The translations under genes and the position numbers were made by a program. Below are positions 12,934-23,840 of a stretch of 64,000 nt of DNA, piece after piece; within the stretch, counting starts at the first letter, position 1, and each line of letters begins with the position of its first letter. The notes under the pieces are model-generated. The model had not been told where the DNA came from and ran no database searches. It saw nothing but the letters and a program-made list of their open reading frames with translations. Source of the DNA: Paratinospora sagittata (lineage: Eukaryota > Streptophyta > Magnoliopsida > Ranunculales > Menispermaceae); assembly GCA_035771175.1 (NCBI GenBank), contig CM069607.1, positions 11,404,501-11,468,500 on the forward strand. The letters are read 5' to 3'.

Positions 12934-13494
12934 TGGGGAGAATGATGCAATGCGATAAGAGTGGGAGTTAGTGAAAATCTCAAATTAGTATTTTCCTATT
13001 TTAGGATATTTTACTATTTTTGGTAATTTACTATTTTTAGTAAATTTACTATTTCCAAAAATTTACTATTCTTAGTATTTTATTAAATTAGGAAACTAGT
13101 ATTTTTGTTGAATTAGAAAATTAGTATTTGAGTCTGTTTAAAAGCCTAGTTATTACTATTTTAGTGTTTGAATCGAAAAAAGAGTTTTTTCTTAAATTTC
13201 ACATATTTTACAAGAAAATCACTACACTAGGACTGCTCAAAACGTCCTTGAATTCGACGTCCTAATTGAAAAAATGTCCTAAAAGTGCTTCGAGGATGTT
13301 TTTAGTCATTTTTTGAAGCGTCTTCCTATAGTGATTTTCTTGTAGTGTATATAAGGCCCTTGTACGCATTATTGGAATAGAGATTGAATAATATTTAGTT
13401 TTTTTTTCTAGAATTTGAGAATTCTTTTCTCTTTTCTCGGTATTCTCAAGAATCAATGAGTCCAGAGAAGGTGTGTTTATTGTCTTCCCTATCA
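12934..13494 (+). mobile_element. Relic R1: gypsy polyprotein end and 3' LTR, copy A
   Basis: The first bases complete the C-terminus of a second gypsy polyprotein (GENDAMR then stop) whose upstream half lies left of G1 in copy B (34900-35297). After a purine-rich GATAAGAG, an LTR of about 533 bp runs from 12962 (TGTAGTTAGTG in the better-preserved copy B) to CCCTATCA at 13494. It carries a TATATAAGG box near 13348 and a small CACTA-type insertion. Beyond it C1 copia gag resumes, so R1 was inserted into C1. Confidence 0.65.
13206..13347. mobile_element. Small CACTA-type non-autonomous transposon in the R1 LTR
   Basis: Perfect 15-bp inverted repeats ACAAGAAAATCACTA (13210-13224) and TAGTGATTTTCTTGT (13329-13343) bound about 140 bp. 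The right end extends to CTTGTAGTG, the standard CACTACAAG terminus of CACTA elements, while the left outermost bases are decayed. It has no coding capacity. The twin is at 46407-46548. Confidence 0.75.
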
Positions 13495-13855
13495 CGCCCT
13501 GCATAAAATGCTACCGGACATGTTAAGGACAATTGTTCAAGTTACATGCATGGCTATTTGGATTGGTAAATCAAAAAAGCAAGTCTACCAACAAGAATAT
13601 GGCCAATATGGTGGATACACCCTTGGATATTGGTTTTAATCATAATAATACAACAGGGAAAGATTAGAGTTCTACTATGCAAGCATGGTGCAGTAAGAGG
13701 TGTCTAAGATGATGAAAGAAAAATCAATTGTAGATGCAAGTTACACAAATCTTGCGCAATTGGGAGAATTTTCAGGTAATGATCTTATTCTTGCCTTGAT
13801 TAATGCTTCAGATTTATTAGAATTGGCACATGGATTATTGATACAAGGGCATCAA
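13495..13855 (+). pseudogene. C1 copia gag knuckle and protease, copy A
   Basis: Reading across frameshifts shows a decayed CCHC knuckle (TGHVKDNC near 13515-13540), a linker including NMANMVDTPLDIG, the stretch SKMMKEKSIVDASYTNLAQ, and a copia protease site GTWIIDT-R-AS near 13825-13855. The catalytic triplet DTG is DTR here (AGG for GGG). The frame is broken by stops, and the L1' solo LTR interrupts it at 13856. It continues at 16141. Confidence 0.75.
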
Positions 13856-13953
13856 TGTAATACCCCAGAATTAGACAAAAATTACATTTATGTCACAAGA
13901 TAACCAATAGATAAATAATTTTTTATGCTTACAATATGATATATACGTGACAA

Positions 13954-14090
13954 GATGAGAAGATTAGTTTTGAGCCCATGTCCATGATATATATCTCACA
14001 TGATGAGAAGATTAGTTTTGAGCCCATGTCCATGATATATATCTCACATGATGAGAAGATTAGTTTTGAGCCCATGTTCATTATCAAATC
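13954..14090. repeat. 48-bp tandem repeat, about 3 units
   Basis: Units starting with GATGAGAAGATTAG begin at 13954, 14002 and 14050. Copy B has only two units (47154 and 47202), so the copy number changed after duplication. They lie in U3 of the L1' LTR. Confidence 0.85.
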
Positions 14091-14204
14091 CAAAGGTCCA
14101 TGACCTTTAAAAATTCAAGACCAATCTTAAGATCAAGCTCAAATTCAAGTCCAAAAGATATAAGATTCTAAGGCTCAAAGTCCAAGTCCAACACCATGTG
14201 TGAA

Positions 14205-14590
14205 TTGTTGGTGGGAAAGTGGATTCCAAGTGTAAGGTAATGATTTATTTGATGGGAAAGTAGATTACATGTGTAAGGCCATAATGTTTTGGTGAAATTT
14301 TAATTGTTGGGGGAAAAATGGATTCCAAGTGCAAGACCATGATTTATTTGGTGGGAAAGTGGATTACATGTGTAGTGGAAAAGTGGATTACATGTGTGAG
14401 GCCATGATGTTTTGGTGAAAATTTAATTGTTGGTGGAAAAGTGGATTCCAAGTGTAAGATTATGATTTATTTGGTGGGAAAGTGGATTACATGTGTAAGT
14501 CCATGATGTTTTGGTGGATTTTTAATTGTTGGTGGGAAAGTGGATTACAAGTGTAAGGCCATGATTTTTTGGTGAGTTTTTAATTGAGTG
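14205..14590. repeat. About 100-bp tandem repeat upstream of the L1' TATA box
   Basis: There are roughly 3.5 units, each with TTGTTGGTGG, AAAGTGGATT, GGATTACATGTGTAAG and GATGTTTTGGTG landmarks, starting near 14207, 14308, 14427 and 14526. They end just before the TATAAAAG box. Such U3 repeats often act as enhancers; that role is inference here. Copy B matches at 47358-47715. Confidence 0.85.
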
Positions 14591-14611
14591 GTGTGGATTG
14601 GATGAAACTAG

Positions 14612-14619
14612 TATAAAAG
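14612..14619 (+). promoter_or_regulatory. TATA box of the L1' LTR, copy A
   Basis: TATAAAAG follows the tandem repeats and precedes a CT-rich leader, which is normal LTR promoter layout. The copy-B equivalent is at about 47740. Confidence 0.65.
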
Positions 14620-16140
14620 GGGGTGTCTCCCCCTCATTTCTTCCATCTCATGCTTCATTTCTCCTTCTCCTCTCTTGGAGGCTCTCTCTTGAAAATCTTA
14701 ATATGCTCTGTAGTTGCGGTTATTACTGATCTTCCACATCAGAAAATATTTTCTAGAGTACTCTTCCCTCTCTTGAAGTATTTTCTCTTTTTCCCTCTAG
14801 AAATTCTCTCTTCTCTTGAGACTCTCTCTTGAAGACTCTCCTATTTGGGCATAGCGGAAGCTCTGGTGGAACACCAATCTTGCAAAATTGAAGGTGGGGA
14901 TAAAGGCATAAGTTTGCATGTATTATGTCTTTTCATAAAGTTATCATGTACTATTCATTATGTCTGATATTCACTTACACCATACCATTTATACATGTAC
15001 CTTGATATATAGAATCCATGCGCCATACCATTACTCTGTTGAATTAGTAATTGATTTAATTAGCCATACACAGCCTTGTCCCAAGTACCTTTCAATAGTA
15101 AACGGGAGGCAACTTGCTGCTCTAGAAGAGTGGTATTTAAGCGAGACCATTGTGACCCCACCACTCAGCCAGGGGACTAGTCTGGTTGATTTTATTAAGA
15201 GTTATTCCTTTGGCGCAGCCTTGTGATATGTTACTATTCATGTATACGGTATTTCTCCCTGTGACGTCCTGATTATGCACGATGGTGATGGCCAATCCTT
15301 ATGACTATCATTTAGGCATCACCACGTCGTTAAAATATGTCCCAGTGCATAACCTTTGATTTCACATTGAAACACATTATAATAGGTATATGCCAAGGTT
15401 ATGCACATGACGATATCCTTCGTTGGTCTTTGAAGCTTCACCTATGGATTGATTATTGAAAATTTTGGCGCATGAGAGTCGCCCGTAATGCATGAATGCC
15501 CACCTGATTGAGTCAAACCTAGGCGATGCACCTTTGCTATAAACTTTATTGTGTCAGCCAAAAGGAGATGTACGGACTGGGTTATACCTTATTATTGAAA
15601 TATTGATTATACAAATTTCCCTGGGGATGGACATATAGTGTGAACCCATAACAGATTTTCCTGGAGATGGACATCTATGCGTGAACCCAGGATGGTGCTT
15701 GGCCACGAAGCCTTACGTGACTGCATGTTATGAGTGTTTACAGGTTAATGGTTAAATAAAATATTAACGATGCTCATGTTGTGTTTACCTAATATATGTG
15801 ATTGTGATGCTCTCTTTATTAATTTTCATAATCCATGGAATATATGCTTGACCTACTGGGCAATAACTCACTCTGTTGCTAACATTTTCAGAGCTTAGAC
15901 GTTTTGGTCAAAAGACAAAGTTAACAGGAGCTACGTGCGGCGCGAGCTGCATAGGGCACGAACGTTGACTTAGATCTAGAATGAGTTTTGATGTAATTTC
16001 GACTGCGTATTCGTGTGTGTAAAATAATGTACTTCGTGTACTTTGTACCCTCTATATACAAAGAGGATGAATAAAAACATCTATGTTGATGTCCAAGATT
16101 GTTCACACTCTAGTTCTATGATATGTTGCGGGGTGTGACA

Positions 16141-16367
16141 ATCAAAGCATATGTGTTCCAATTTCAGCTTGTTTGAACAACCTACCTTAGTATCTACACC
16201 CCACACCTATATTCTTACCTGATGGCTCTACCACATTAGTGCATCATACTGGGAAGATTACCCTTCACCCTAAAATAGTTCTTACACACACTTTACATGT
16301 ACCTAGTTTCAAGTTCAATCTTTTGTCCGTTGACGAACTTGCTAAAACCACCCGTCTTAAATTCATT
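16141..16367 (+). pseudogene. C1 copia polyprotein after the protease site, copy A
   Basis: Continuation of C1 after the solo LTR, with the recognisable string HVPSFKLNLLSVDELAKTT. It stops abruptly at 16367, where copy B (49486) continues into the gag-pre-integrase and integrase domains. The break marks a copy-A deletion of about 8.3 kb. Confidence 0.8.
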
Positions 16368-18496
16368 GAGAGATTTGGATTGAAGGTATGGGAGATTGAA
16401 ACACTAGGACAATGATTTCATATGCTAAATTGCATGAATTTCTCATTTAAAGATTAATTGGTGTATTTTTCCAAATTGAAAGTCGAACGACCTTAATTTA
16501 TTTGATATTCTTTCTCGAGCAATATTAAAAGTCTTACGAAATGCAAATTCTCTATCTCTTGATGACAATTAAAAAATTTAGCATTCTATTAAATTCTTTG
16601 GCTTCAATAAAGACCACACAAACTCTATAGGTATTTCTTTATCTTATTGTCAATTTGTGGTTTATATTTCATCAAACATATAACATACGTCACTTTTCGG
16701 TCCTTAGTATACTAATTTCAAATCAAATGAATGTTGATCATAGATTCATAAGCATTAAACACCAACATGTAGACATCAATTGTAAGAACAAATACAATCA
16801 ATTAATTATGTCAATTAAAAATTCATGAAGATTAAACATGCTATATCATTCATTCCCTAGTTAGTCGAGTTCATCCTTGAGGAAGAAACAAAATATATCA
16901 ATTCAAGTGGCATATTCATTGTTGACAATTAACAAACAAAATTAAGATTAAAAGGTAAGAGATGCTCCCATTTGGTTTAAACTTTCAGCTCAAACAAAAG
17001 TATCATGTCGTAGCTTGTATTAAAAGCCCAAACACCATCCAAATGATTCCATTTGCAGCTCCATGTTTCTATCTTTGTTCCACCGTCCAGCCACCTTAAA
17101 TGACACGCACCAAAGAAACTCATGAAATTCAAGTCAAAATCAGAATCAAAATCAGAATGTATATACACGAGCTATTGTCCCAATAGTTGGTGGTGGTTAC
17201 CACTTTGTAGGTGGAAGGATGACCTTTAAAAAGGTTGCATATTTTTAAGCTTGCGGATAGATGATAGAAACAGATTTTATTGTGGTTGGGGAAAGACATC
17301 TTTTGCCTTTTCCATCACCACCTCTTTTATTCTTTATACCTTCTTCGTATGGTTCTTTTTCTTATTTTTTCACCACCTTCTTTACCAAATTGATGTAGAA
17401 TATGCCCCAAGTGAGACCACCTAGAACTTATTTAATTCTTTAATTTCAGCGCAAAAAGCTCTCCAAAACCAGCCACCTAGCTCACAAATTCACTCAAATT
17501 TTTCAGCTCATATCAAGTCACCGCCATCTAGACGAGAGAGCTCCCAATTGTCGCCTCACTTTGCTTCATGTTCAGCTCCTAATTAAAAGTATGAAATTCC
17601 TCTCTTTTAAATGTCACCTCAGAAATATTATGTGGAATAAGCTAAGTTTGTCATTCATGTATCAATATTTTTAATTTGAACTTTATATTTCTTTAATTCC
17701 CTATAAAAAATATAAATTAACAAGAAATAGTCAAAGTTCATAATTAATATATAAATTTACAATTAAATTATATTATTAAGCTTACTAATAGATAAAAAAT
17801 AAAATAAATGATGTGTAAATTATAAACACATTAAATATCCCTAAACTTAATTATTTACTTGTCCTCAAAGGAAACCATAATGAGAATTGACAAATGGACT
17901 TAATTATATCCCAATTAAGGGCCATGGCATGCCATAAGTTTCAAAGAAGACTTATAATGGTACTTGCAGATTGCCTGAGGATATCTTTCAATTTAAGAGT
18001 TAAGGACAGCTGATGCAGGATTGAATGCCATGGTGAGAAGTTAAATCCATGAACCAACTTAGCCAACCCTTCGCTCACCTCAAATATTTCTAATGCATGC
18101 GACTCAAAAATGGTCTAGTATTATGAAAACAGGGCAATATTTCACGTGCATGCCAATACCACAACCTTTGAAAGAAGATGCGGAGATACCCTTAAAACAA
18201 AAGAACCTCCCTGCGATAACATCCATTTTTCCCATGGCGTGTTTGAAAAGTCTCTTGCCGTCCAAGAAGGAATATTCTAGTGGTAGGCCTCATCAATTCC
18301 CTTTTTTTCCACGAGCATAGAGAAATCTATCACTTCAACTCACCTGTCTTCTTTTGGCCAAAAAACAAACATAGAAAAAGTACTTATCTTCAACCATTCA
18401 GCATCTTGTGATTAAAAATTAGGAGACTGATCGATCATCTGTATGTTTATTGTCTCTGCTATCCTTATCTTGAATGTGAGCGTGTGATGGGTGACG
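16368..18496 (+). other. GST 5' flank, copy A, with LTR-like sequence
   Basis: This non-coding stretch is shared with 57770-59803. Its left part (to about 17000) resembles an LTR of the Athila/Tat kind; in copy B the LTR-like edge TGTACAGGTCGCACAAG is at about 57563. Segment 17146-17407 is unrelated to its counterpart 58546-58741, although both flanks match. The last few hundred bases before the start codon should contain the GST promoter, but I cannot point to a convincing TATA box or stress element. Confidence 0.45.
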
Positions 18497-19446
18497 ATGG
18501 CAGACCAAAAGCAAGAAGTAAAGCTTTTTGGAATGTAGGCAAGCCCTTTAGTTCGAAGAGTGGAATGGGCTCTGAAATTGAAAGGAATCGAATATGAATA
18601 CATGGAGGAAGACCTTGTAAACAAGAGTGATCTGCTTCTCAAGTACAACCCAGTTTACAAGAAGGTTCCAGTTGTCGTTCATGGTGGAAAACCTATCGCT
18701 GAATCACGTGTAATTCTTGAATACATTGAGGAAACATGGAAACACAATCCCCTTTTGCCAGAAGATTCACACGCCAAAGCCATGGCTCGTTTCTGGGCTA
18801 AATTTATCGACGAGAAGGTACTAATTTAACACGGATCGATCTTGAATTGCATCACATATGTATATAAGACATGCTAGCTATAGGGAAACAAAATACATAC
18901 TCAAATCCATATCCAATGGAGAATTTTTTATTTTTATTTTTTGGCTATTTTTCTTCTCCGGTAACACGGTGATCTGGTAACTAGTATATATGAATTTGGG
19001 TATGCATATATTTATTTTTCATATGTTAATTAATGTATTTTTATCCTGATTTATAGTATATATGATTGATATTGTTTTAGCTTGAACATCTGAGGAGTGC
19101 TTTGTTATTCACGGAAGGAGAGGAACAAGAGAAGGAACTGAAGCACTATGTTGAGGCACTTGAAATAATAGAAGGAGAGCTTAAAGGAAAGAAGTTCTTG
19201 GGAGGAGAGGCATTTGGGTTTGCTGATATTGTGTTGGGTTGGCTTCCTACATGGTTGAAAATAGCAGAGGAAGTTATGGGCATCAAGGTTTTGGATTCTG
19301 ACAAATTTCCCTTCATTTCTGAATGGATAAAGAGGATTGATGAAGAGGTGCCAGTAATTAAAGACAACTCTCCACCCAAGGACAAGTTGGTTCTCTTTTT
19401 CAAAAAGTTTCGCCAAGTTAAGCTTGGCTCTGCACCTAGTAAATGA
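18497..19446 (+). pseudogene. Tau-class glutathione S-transferase, copy A, early stop
   Basis: Two exons, 18497-18817 and 19081-19446, flank a 263-bp GT-AG intron (phase 0, after DEK, the usual tau-GST intron site). The protein would be 228 aa and about 96% identical to the copy-B protein. Codon 14 (18536-18538) is TAG where copy B has TGG (Trp). The stop lies just before the catalytic Ser motif (ASP). The next in-frame ATG, at about 18601, would drop most of the first thioredoxin-fold element and the catalytic Ser. Splice sites and all other frames are open, so the gene was probably inactivated recently. Read-through or a sequencing error are the alternatives. Confidence 0.9.
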
Positions 19447-19804
19447 GGCGGCCGGCCTTTCGTCTCAACATGAACATCATCCCTTCCGCTTTATGATCCA
19501 TTTCAATTTTATGAATAAGAAAATTATAATTTAAGTGCAAGACATGTTCTGTACTCTTCTTTTTTTTGTTTTTTTGTTTTTTTTTTTTAGCAATATATTT
19601 CATTCTCTTCAATATTACCTGGACTAAAACTGAATACATTAATGAAATTTTTGTAAAAATTTAAGTACAGACAAAGGAAGTGAAGAATGAAAACCGCGAT
19701 GTCAAAAGAGTAAAAAAGTTTAGGTAAGTGAGACTCATTATTAATCATGTAGGTAAAATAGGTGAGGCTGTAAATTATAAAGTTAAAATGTAAAAAAAAA
19801 AAAA

Positions 19805-19985
19805 AGTTACCAACCATCAGTTGGTTCGGTAGTTTGAGGGCCGAACTCAAGGGGAGTTGAAGATCTTAGTCTCGAGTTCGAGTCTTTTTTTGATAAAGTC
19901 ATGATTGGGAGGGATGTCATCATCTCTGTAGACTCTCAAAATTCGGTAAAATAGTGTCGTTTCGAAAGGAAAAAAAGACACCACC
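19805..19985 (+). mobile_element. Probable tRNA-derived SINE, copy A
   Basis: A box-A-like segment (CATCAGTTGGTTCGG) is followed about 60 bp later by a box-B-like GAGTTCGAGTC. The copy-B equivalent reads GAGTTCGAACC, a near-canonical Pol III box B. The unit ends in an A-rich stretch and follows a poly(A) run. Length and layout fit a plant SINE; I could not confirm target duplications. Confidence 0.45.
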
Positions 19986-20299
19986 AAATATCGAAATCCC
20001 AATATTTAAAAAAAAAAAATTATCAAAAGATCATTTTCTTCTTTTCTTCATAAATTTCAAAATTATTTTTTAAAAGTATAACTACACCTTCAAGATAAAT
20101 TTATCATAGTAATTCTTCAAAAGAAAATATACTCCATTTCAATGTCAAGGCCACCGATTATGAGATTATTATATTATTTTATTATATTACATTATTAAAC
20201 ATCTTATCCACCCAGGTAACCACACCACGGTCACCACCTTCCCCTTTGCCACAAAAAACAAAAAAAATAAAATAATAATGATATCCCACCGCTACACCA

Positions 20300-20473
20300 A
20301 CATTGTTGATAGCTCAATACTCTTCCTTTACTCTCTCTCCCCTGTCCCTCTCTCTCAGGATCTAAGGTTTAATTAATTCCTTTTTTTCTTCTGCTATAAA
20401 ATTTTTTGGAGTTCTTGTATGAAAGATATATGATCTTGGAAACGCATTTGAGGATTCAAGTTTATAGCAACAG
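20300..20473 (+). other. Putative orphan 5'-UTR exon with splice donor, copy A
   Basis: A CT-rich stretch (CTCTCTCTCCCCTGTCCCTC) leads to AGCAACAG followed by GTAATTC, a good splice donor. No coding exon follows before transposon sequence. The same layout is kept at 61930-62099. It looks like the promoter and first exon of a lost host gene; this is inference. Confidence 0.3.
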
Positions 20474-21049
20474 GTAATTCTTAACATCATGACCATGAAA
20501 GAATTATAACCATTAATACCAGATGAATTCCACAAGTTTTTTTAATTTCTTTATTTTGAACTTAGAATTCTGTTATATATATAGGTACGTAATTAAAACA
20601 ACTTAAGACTTCTTTCTTTTCTTTTGTTTTTTCCTTTCTCACTAAAGCTTTAATTTATTTCCATGAATTGGGTCATGATACTACTGCAATCACACACAAA
20701 TACTTTGTAGTTGTTGGGTAGATATCAATGAAGCTACGTACATTGTATCAAATGAAGCTACGTGTGTCTCATTGTTCATGTTTTATTTTTTATTTCTTAC
20801 TCTTTTTTTAAAATAATTTTATTGCTTTAAAGTAGAGTCATTCATGCTTCTTAAAAGATTGAGGGTTTGGCTTCTTAGATTATTGATTTCATTGAAGTAG
20901 AGGTATAACCTCCACAAGAATAAGAAAAAAAAAATACTTTGCTTATTTTAGTAGAACTTAAACCTCTACTACAATTAGAGGTTGGTTTTGAAGTAGAAGT
21001 AGATGTTAAGTAGAGTTATCAGACGCTATCTTAGTTGAATTGAGTTGGG

Positions 21050-21224
21050 CTAGGAAGATGTTGTAGATGCCTTTCTTTCTTTTTTCTTTTATGATAGTAG
21101 TTCGTTATGGCAGTAGTTCCAATTCTCCTTTGGTCTAACGCATTTGATGATTGTATGTGATGTTGATTCAATCTCTAACTTGCAGATTTCACAAAAACTT
21201 GTGCCCACTATTTTCCTCTTCCAC
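21050..21224 (-). pseudogene. LINE zinc-binding domain remnant, copy A
   Basis: The minus strand encodes the later half of a zf-RVT domain, which is better preserved at 55421-55741 (NLWKRKIV, ISHAVIKC). Here the domain is cut by the L3 LTR at 21225. The same break occurs in copy B at 62847, while 55558 is uninterrupted. Confidence 0.55.
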
Positions 21225-23571
21225 TGTAACACCCTGTACCCCAGGCTGACATCATCTTGACTCGTAGGATACTGAAATATGCGTATTTATACATGTATGA
21301 CTCGTAGAAATCTCACATATTTTGTTGGTTTAGAATTCTCTAGGCTTAGAAACAAAATGGACTTGATTCGATAATGTTCCGGTTGCCCGTACCTTAGGAA
21401 TTAAAAAGGTCAAATTAACTATGACCTTGAGATACGTGCCCCAAATCGCAACGCGGACCTCGTAGTTGCTTCTTGAACGTGATTTATATAAAAATTCATA
21501 TAAGGTATGTCTTGCTTTGATTTAGGAATGGCTGGGAGTGGAATATCGAAAAAATATAAATATATATATGGAGAGAAAATTTTTTTTGTAACTGATTACA
21601 TTAACAGCTTGATCTCTTTGCTCCGTGGTTTTATTGAGCTGAAAATTTGACAGATTATTCTTTTTTTATTGGTATTCATTCTGATCAGTGAAGATCTTGA
21701 TATGAGTTTTCTACTGTGAGTTATAAGCTTCCAAACACGACTACTCAGATTTGTAGATTTTCTTACGAGGTTTTGATCAAACGGTTGGATCTCACATTTT
21801 CACTGTTGGATTGAGCTGAAATTTTACCTAGAGGTCGGTAACGCACTCATACAAATTTTAAACAATTAAGATGTTAAATTGGTAAGTCGTTTGTAATAAA
21901 TTGATCATCTAAGTACAAGTAATTACAACAGGAAACTGCTTTATTAAATTGTGTTTTATTTTATATAGGACCCACCATTCACCTTATATACACCAAGTAC
22001 GAGTTCTCTTTCATTTTTGTAACTTCTCTCTTGTTTTCTCAGCTGAATAGAAGGGGAAAAATGGTGGTTTGAAGGTGGTTTGAGCTAGGGTTTGGATTTC
22101 CTAAGCTTCCAAGGTATGATTTTCATTCCTTTAGCACTTGAATCTTGCATTTTTTGTTGAGTTGCTCCACATAGTTTGGGTTGAGGGCATTTGTACTGAA
22201 ATTTTCTGAGTTCCATGAGCTTGGCTTGCATGTTTGGTTGAAAGTTGAACTAGACCTTGCATGTCACCTATGTGGTGTACATTAGGGTCCATGAACTTAC
22301 CCTAGTATTAGTTTTGGGAAAGCTTTGGCCATTGTGGACTTTTGCCCAAACATATGGTCCAACTCATAGGGTTTGAGTTCCCATAATTTGGGAATGAGTT
22401 GGAACTTGGTTTCAATGGAATGCATTGATGCATTTGAGGCTACTTAGGACTTAATTGATGATTGATAACTTAATTGTGTATGGAATGCACGAAATTGAAG
22501 TAGTTTTGGATATGATATCATTCCCTAGCATTTTCATGGGTTAGAAAGTGTTGAATTGTGTAAATTATGGTAAGAATGGACTGATTTTGGTGGCACATAG
22601 TTGCAGCCATGTTAGAGTTAGGTGTTGGCATATGAATTAAGGTTTGAATCATGGTTTTGGCATGTTGTATGGACTGGTTTTGATGAGTGCATGAACCTGA
22701 ATTTTATGCAGGGTTTGTGGATGGTCAAAGTACTCTAATTGTGCCTTTAGGAAGCTAAATTGTATGCTTTAGGGTTGTTGTACATTAGAGGGTCGAAGTG
22801 GCATTCTAGTGTCCTAGTATTGGTTGAATTTGGATTGGCTGGCCTAGGCAATCAACTGTAAGTGTTTCCTTACATTTGGTTCTATATGTGTCATTGTAGT
22901 ATATGAAATGTTTTGAAAGTTATCTATGTATAATGCATGTTTTAATGGTTCATGAAACTGATTTGAGCATAAGCATGAATGGTTAACAACTTGAGGCTCT
23001 GCTAACTGGGATTTTAGGAAATCTCATGTGCTAGATGTGACCCCGAGTTGTGGACCTAGGATAGGATTCTATGGCTTGTGTAGCTAGGATTAGCCTAGAC
23101 ATATGATTGTCTTTGGAGGGCGAATCCTACGAGCTGTACAACCCCAAGAATCCTTAGAATACAAGTAACATGAAGTCGGGTCAGGCCTTGGTGTCGTGAA
23201 CCTAGGCCCTAGATCACTTCTTACTCAAGAGGTGGATTAGGATTGCATATGCATGTGTAGAATTTAATGCATTGGTTTGGATGATTAACATAGATGCATT
23301 ATGTTCAACATGTATATGGATTTTACATTACATCATGATATTTGAAGTGCTTTTATGATCACATGCCATGGTTTTTGTATAAATGCATGCATACTGTCAT
23401 TTATAGGAAATGTTCACTGAGCTTGTTGTAGCTTACATATTTTTATCATATCAGGTCCAGATAGGAAGGAGAAGGGGACGGCTTAGCTACGGATCGCTTC
23501 CCACTTGTTTTTGTGATGTAGGTGTTAGTTTTGTACATGTTGTATTTTGTAATATGTACTTAATAACACGT
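21225..23571 (+). mobile_element. L3-family LTR, plus strand, 3' truncated
   Basis: It starts TGTAACACCCTG at 21225, exactly where the LINE domain is uninterrupted at 55558. A TATA-like TATATA lies near 21987, followed by a CT-rich leader. The 3' portion resembles the complement of 35700-36000 in copy B, but the terminal 270 bp or so are missing and it joins a GST 3'-UTR remnant near 23571. No coding region is recognisable. Confidence 0.75.
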
Positions 23572-23840
23572 TATTATCCATTTCGATTTGATGAGTAAGA
23601 AAAGTATAATTTAAGTGCAAGACACGTGCTGCACTTTTCTTGTAGCAATTGGGGTGGAGATTTCATTCTCTTCAATATTGCTTTATTTTTTATTTCTTTC
23701 CATCCACCCACTAATCACATACGTCCTTTATTATTTAAATATATGTATATCTGTGTTTACCCTTTTTATATATTACTAGCACTAAAACTTAAAAATCTAA
23801 CGAGTTCAATATTAATAGTACTAAAACTGCATACATGAAA
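23572..23840 (+). pseudogene. 3'-UTR remnant of a third tau GST
   Basis: The sequence follows the GST 3' UTRs of copies A and B (landmarks TATAATTTAAGTGCAAGACA and CATTCTCTTCAATATT). It also keeps the 200-bp block that copy A lost. No GST exon lies upstream because the truncated L3 LTR directly precedes it. It marks a former additional GST in the cluster, older than the A/B duplication judging by its divergence. Confidence 0.7.

Larger units (their letters stand above)
13856..16140 (+). mobile_element. Solo LTR L1' with target duplication ATCAA, copy A
   Basis: The LTR starts TGTAATACCCC and ends GGGGTGTGACA (2285 bp). It is flanked by ATCAA at 13851-13855 and 16141-16145. Its R-U5 half resembles L1, but its U3 is long and different, with two tandem repeat blocks upstream of a TATAAAAG box at about 14612. 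It split the C1 copia protease between codons of the active-site loop. The copy-B twin is 47056-49258. Confidence 0.93.
19447..21224 (+). other. GST 3' flank, copy A
   Basis: The region matches 60809-62846. In order it holds the GST 3' UTR with AATAAG-like poly(A) signals near 19512, a probable SINE at about 19805-19985, a CT-rich putative 5'-UTR exon at 20300-20473, and a MITE-like hairpin region near 20895-21010 (arms GTAGAGGT/ACCTCTAC). Last comes the tail of a LINE zinc-binding domain at about 21050-21224. Relative to copy B it lacks 200 bp, removed exactly between 11-bp direct repeats TTCAATATTAC. Confidence 0.6.

Noticed and set aside
13700..13903. Open frame of 67 codons kept in both copies, as a possible small gene
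   Set aside because: It is the decayed gag-protease linker of C1 copia (another frame holds the protease site), and the second half runs into the L1' LTR.
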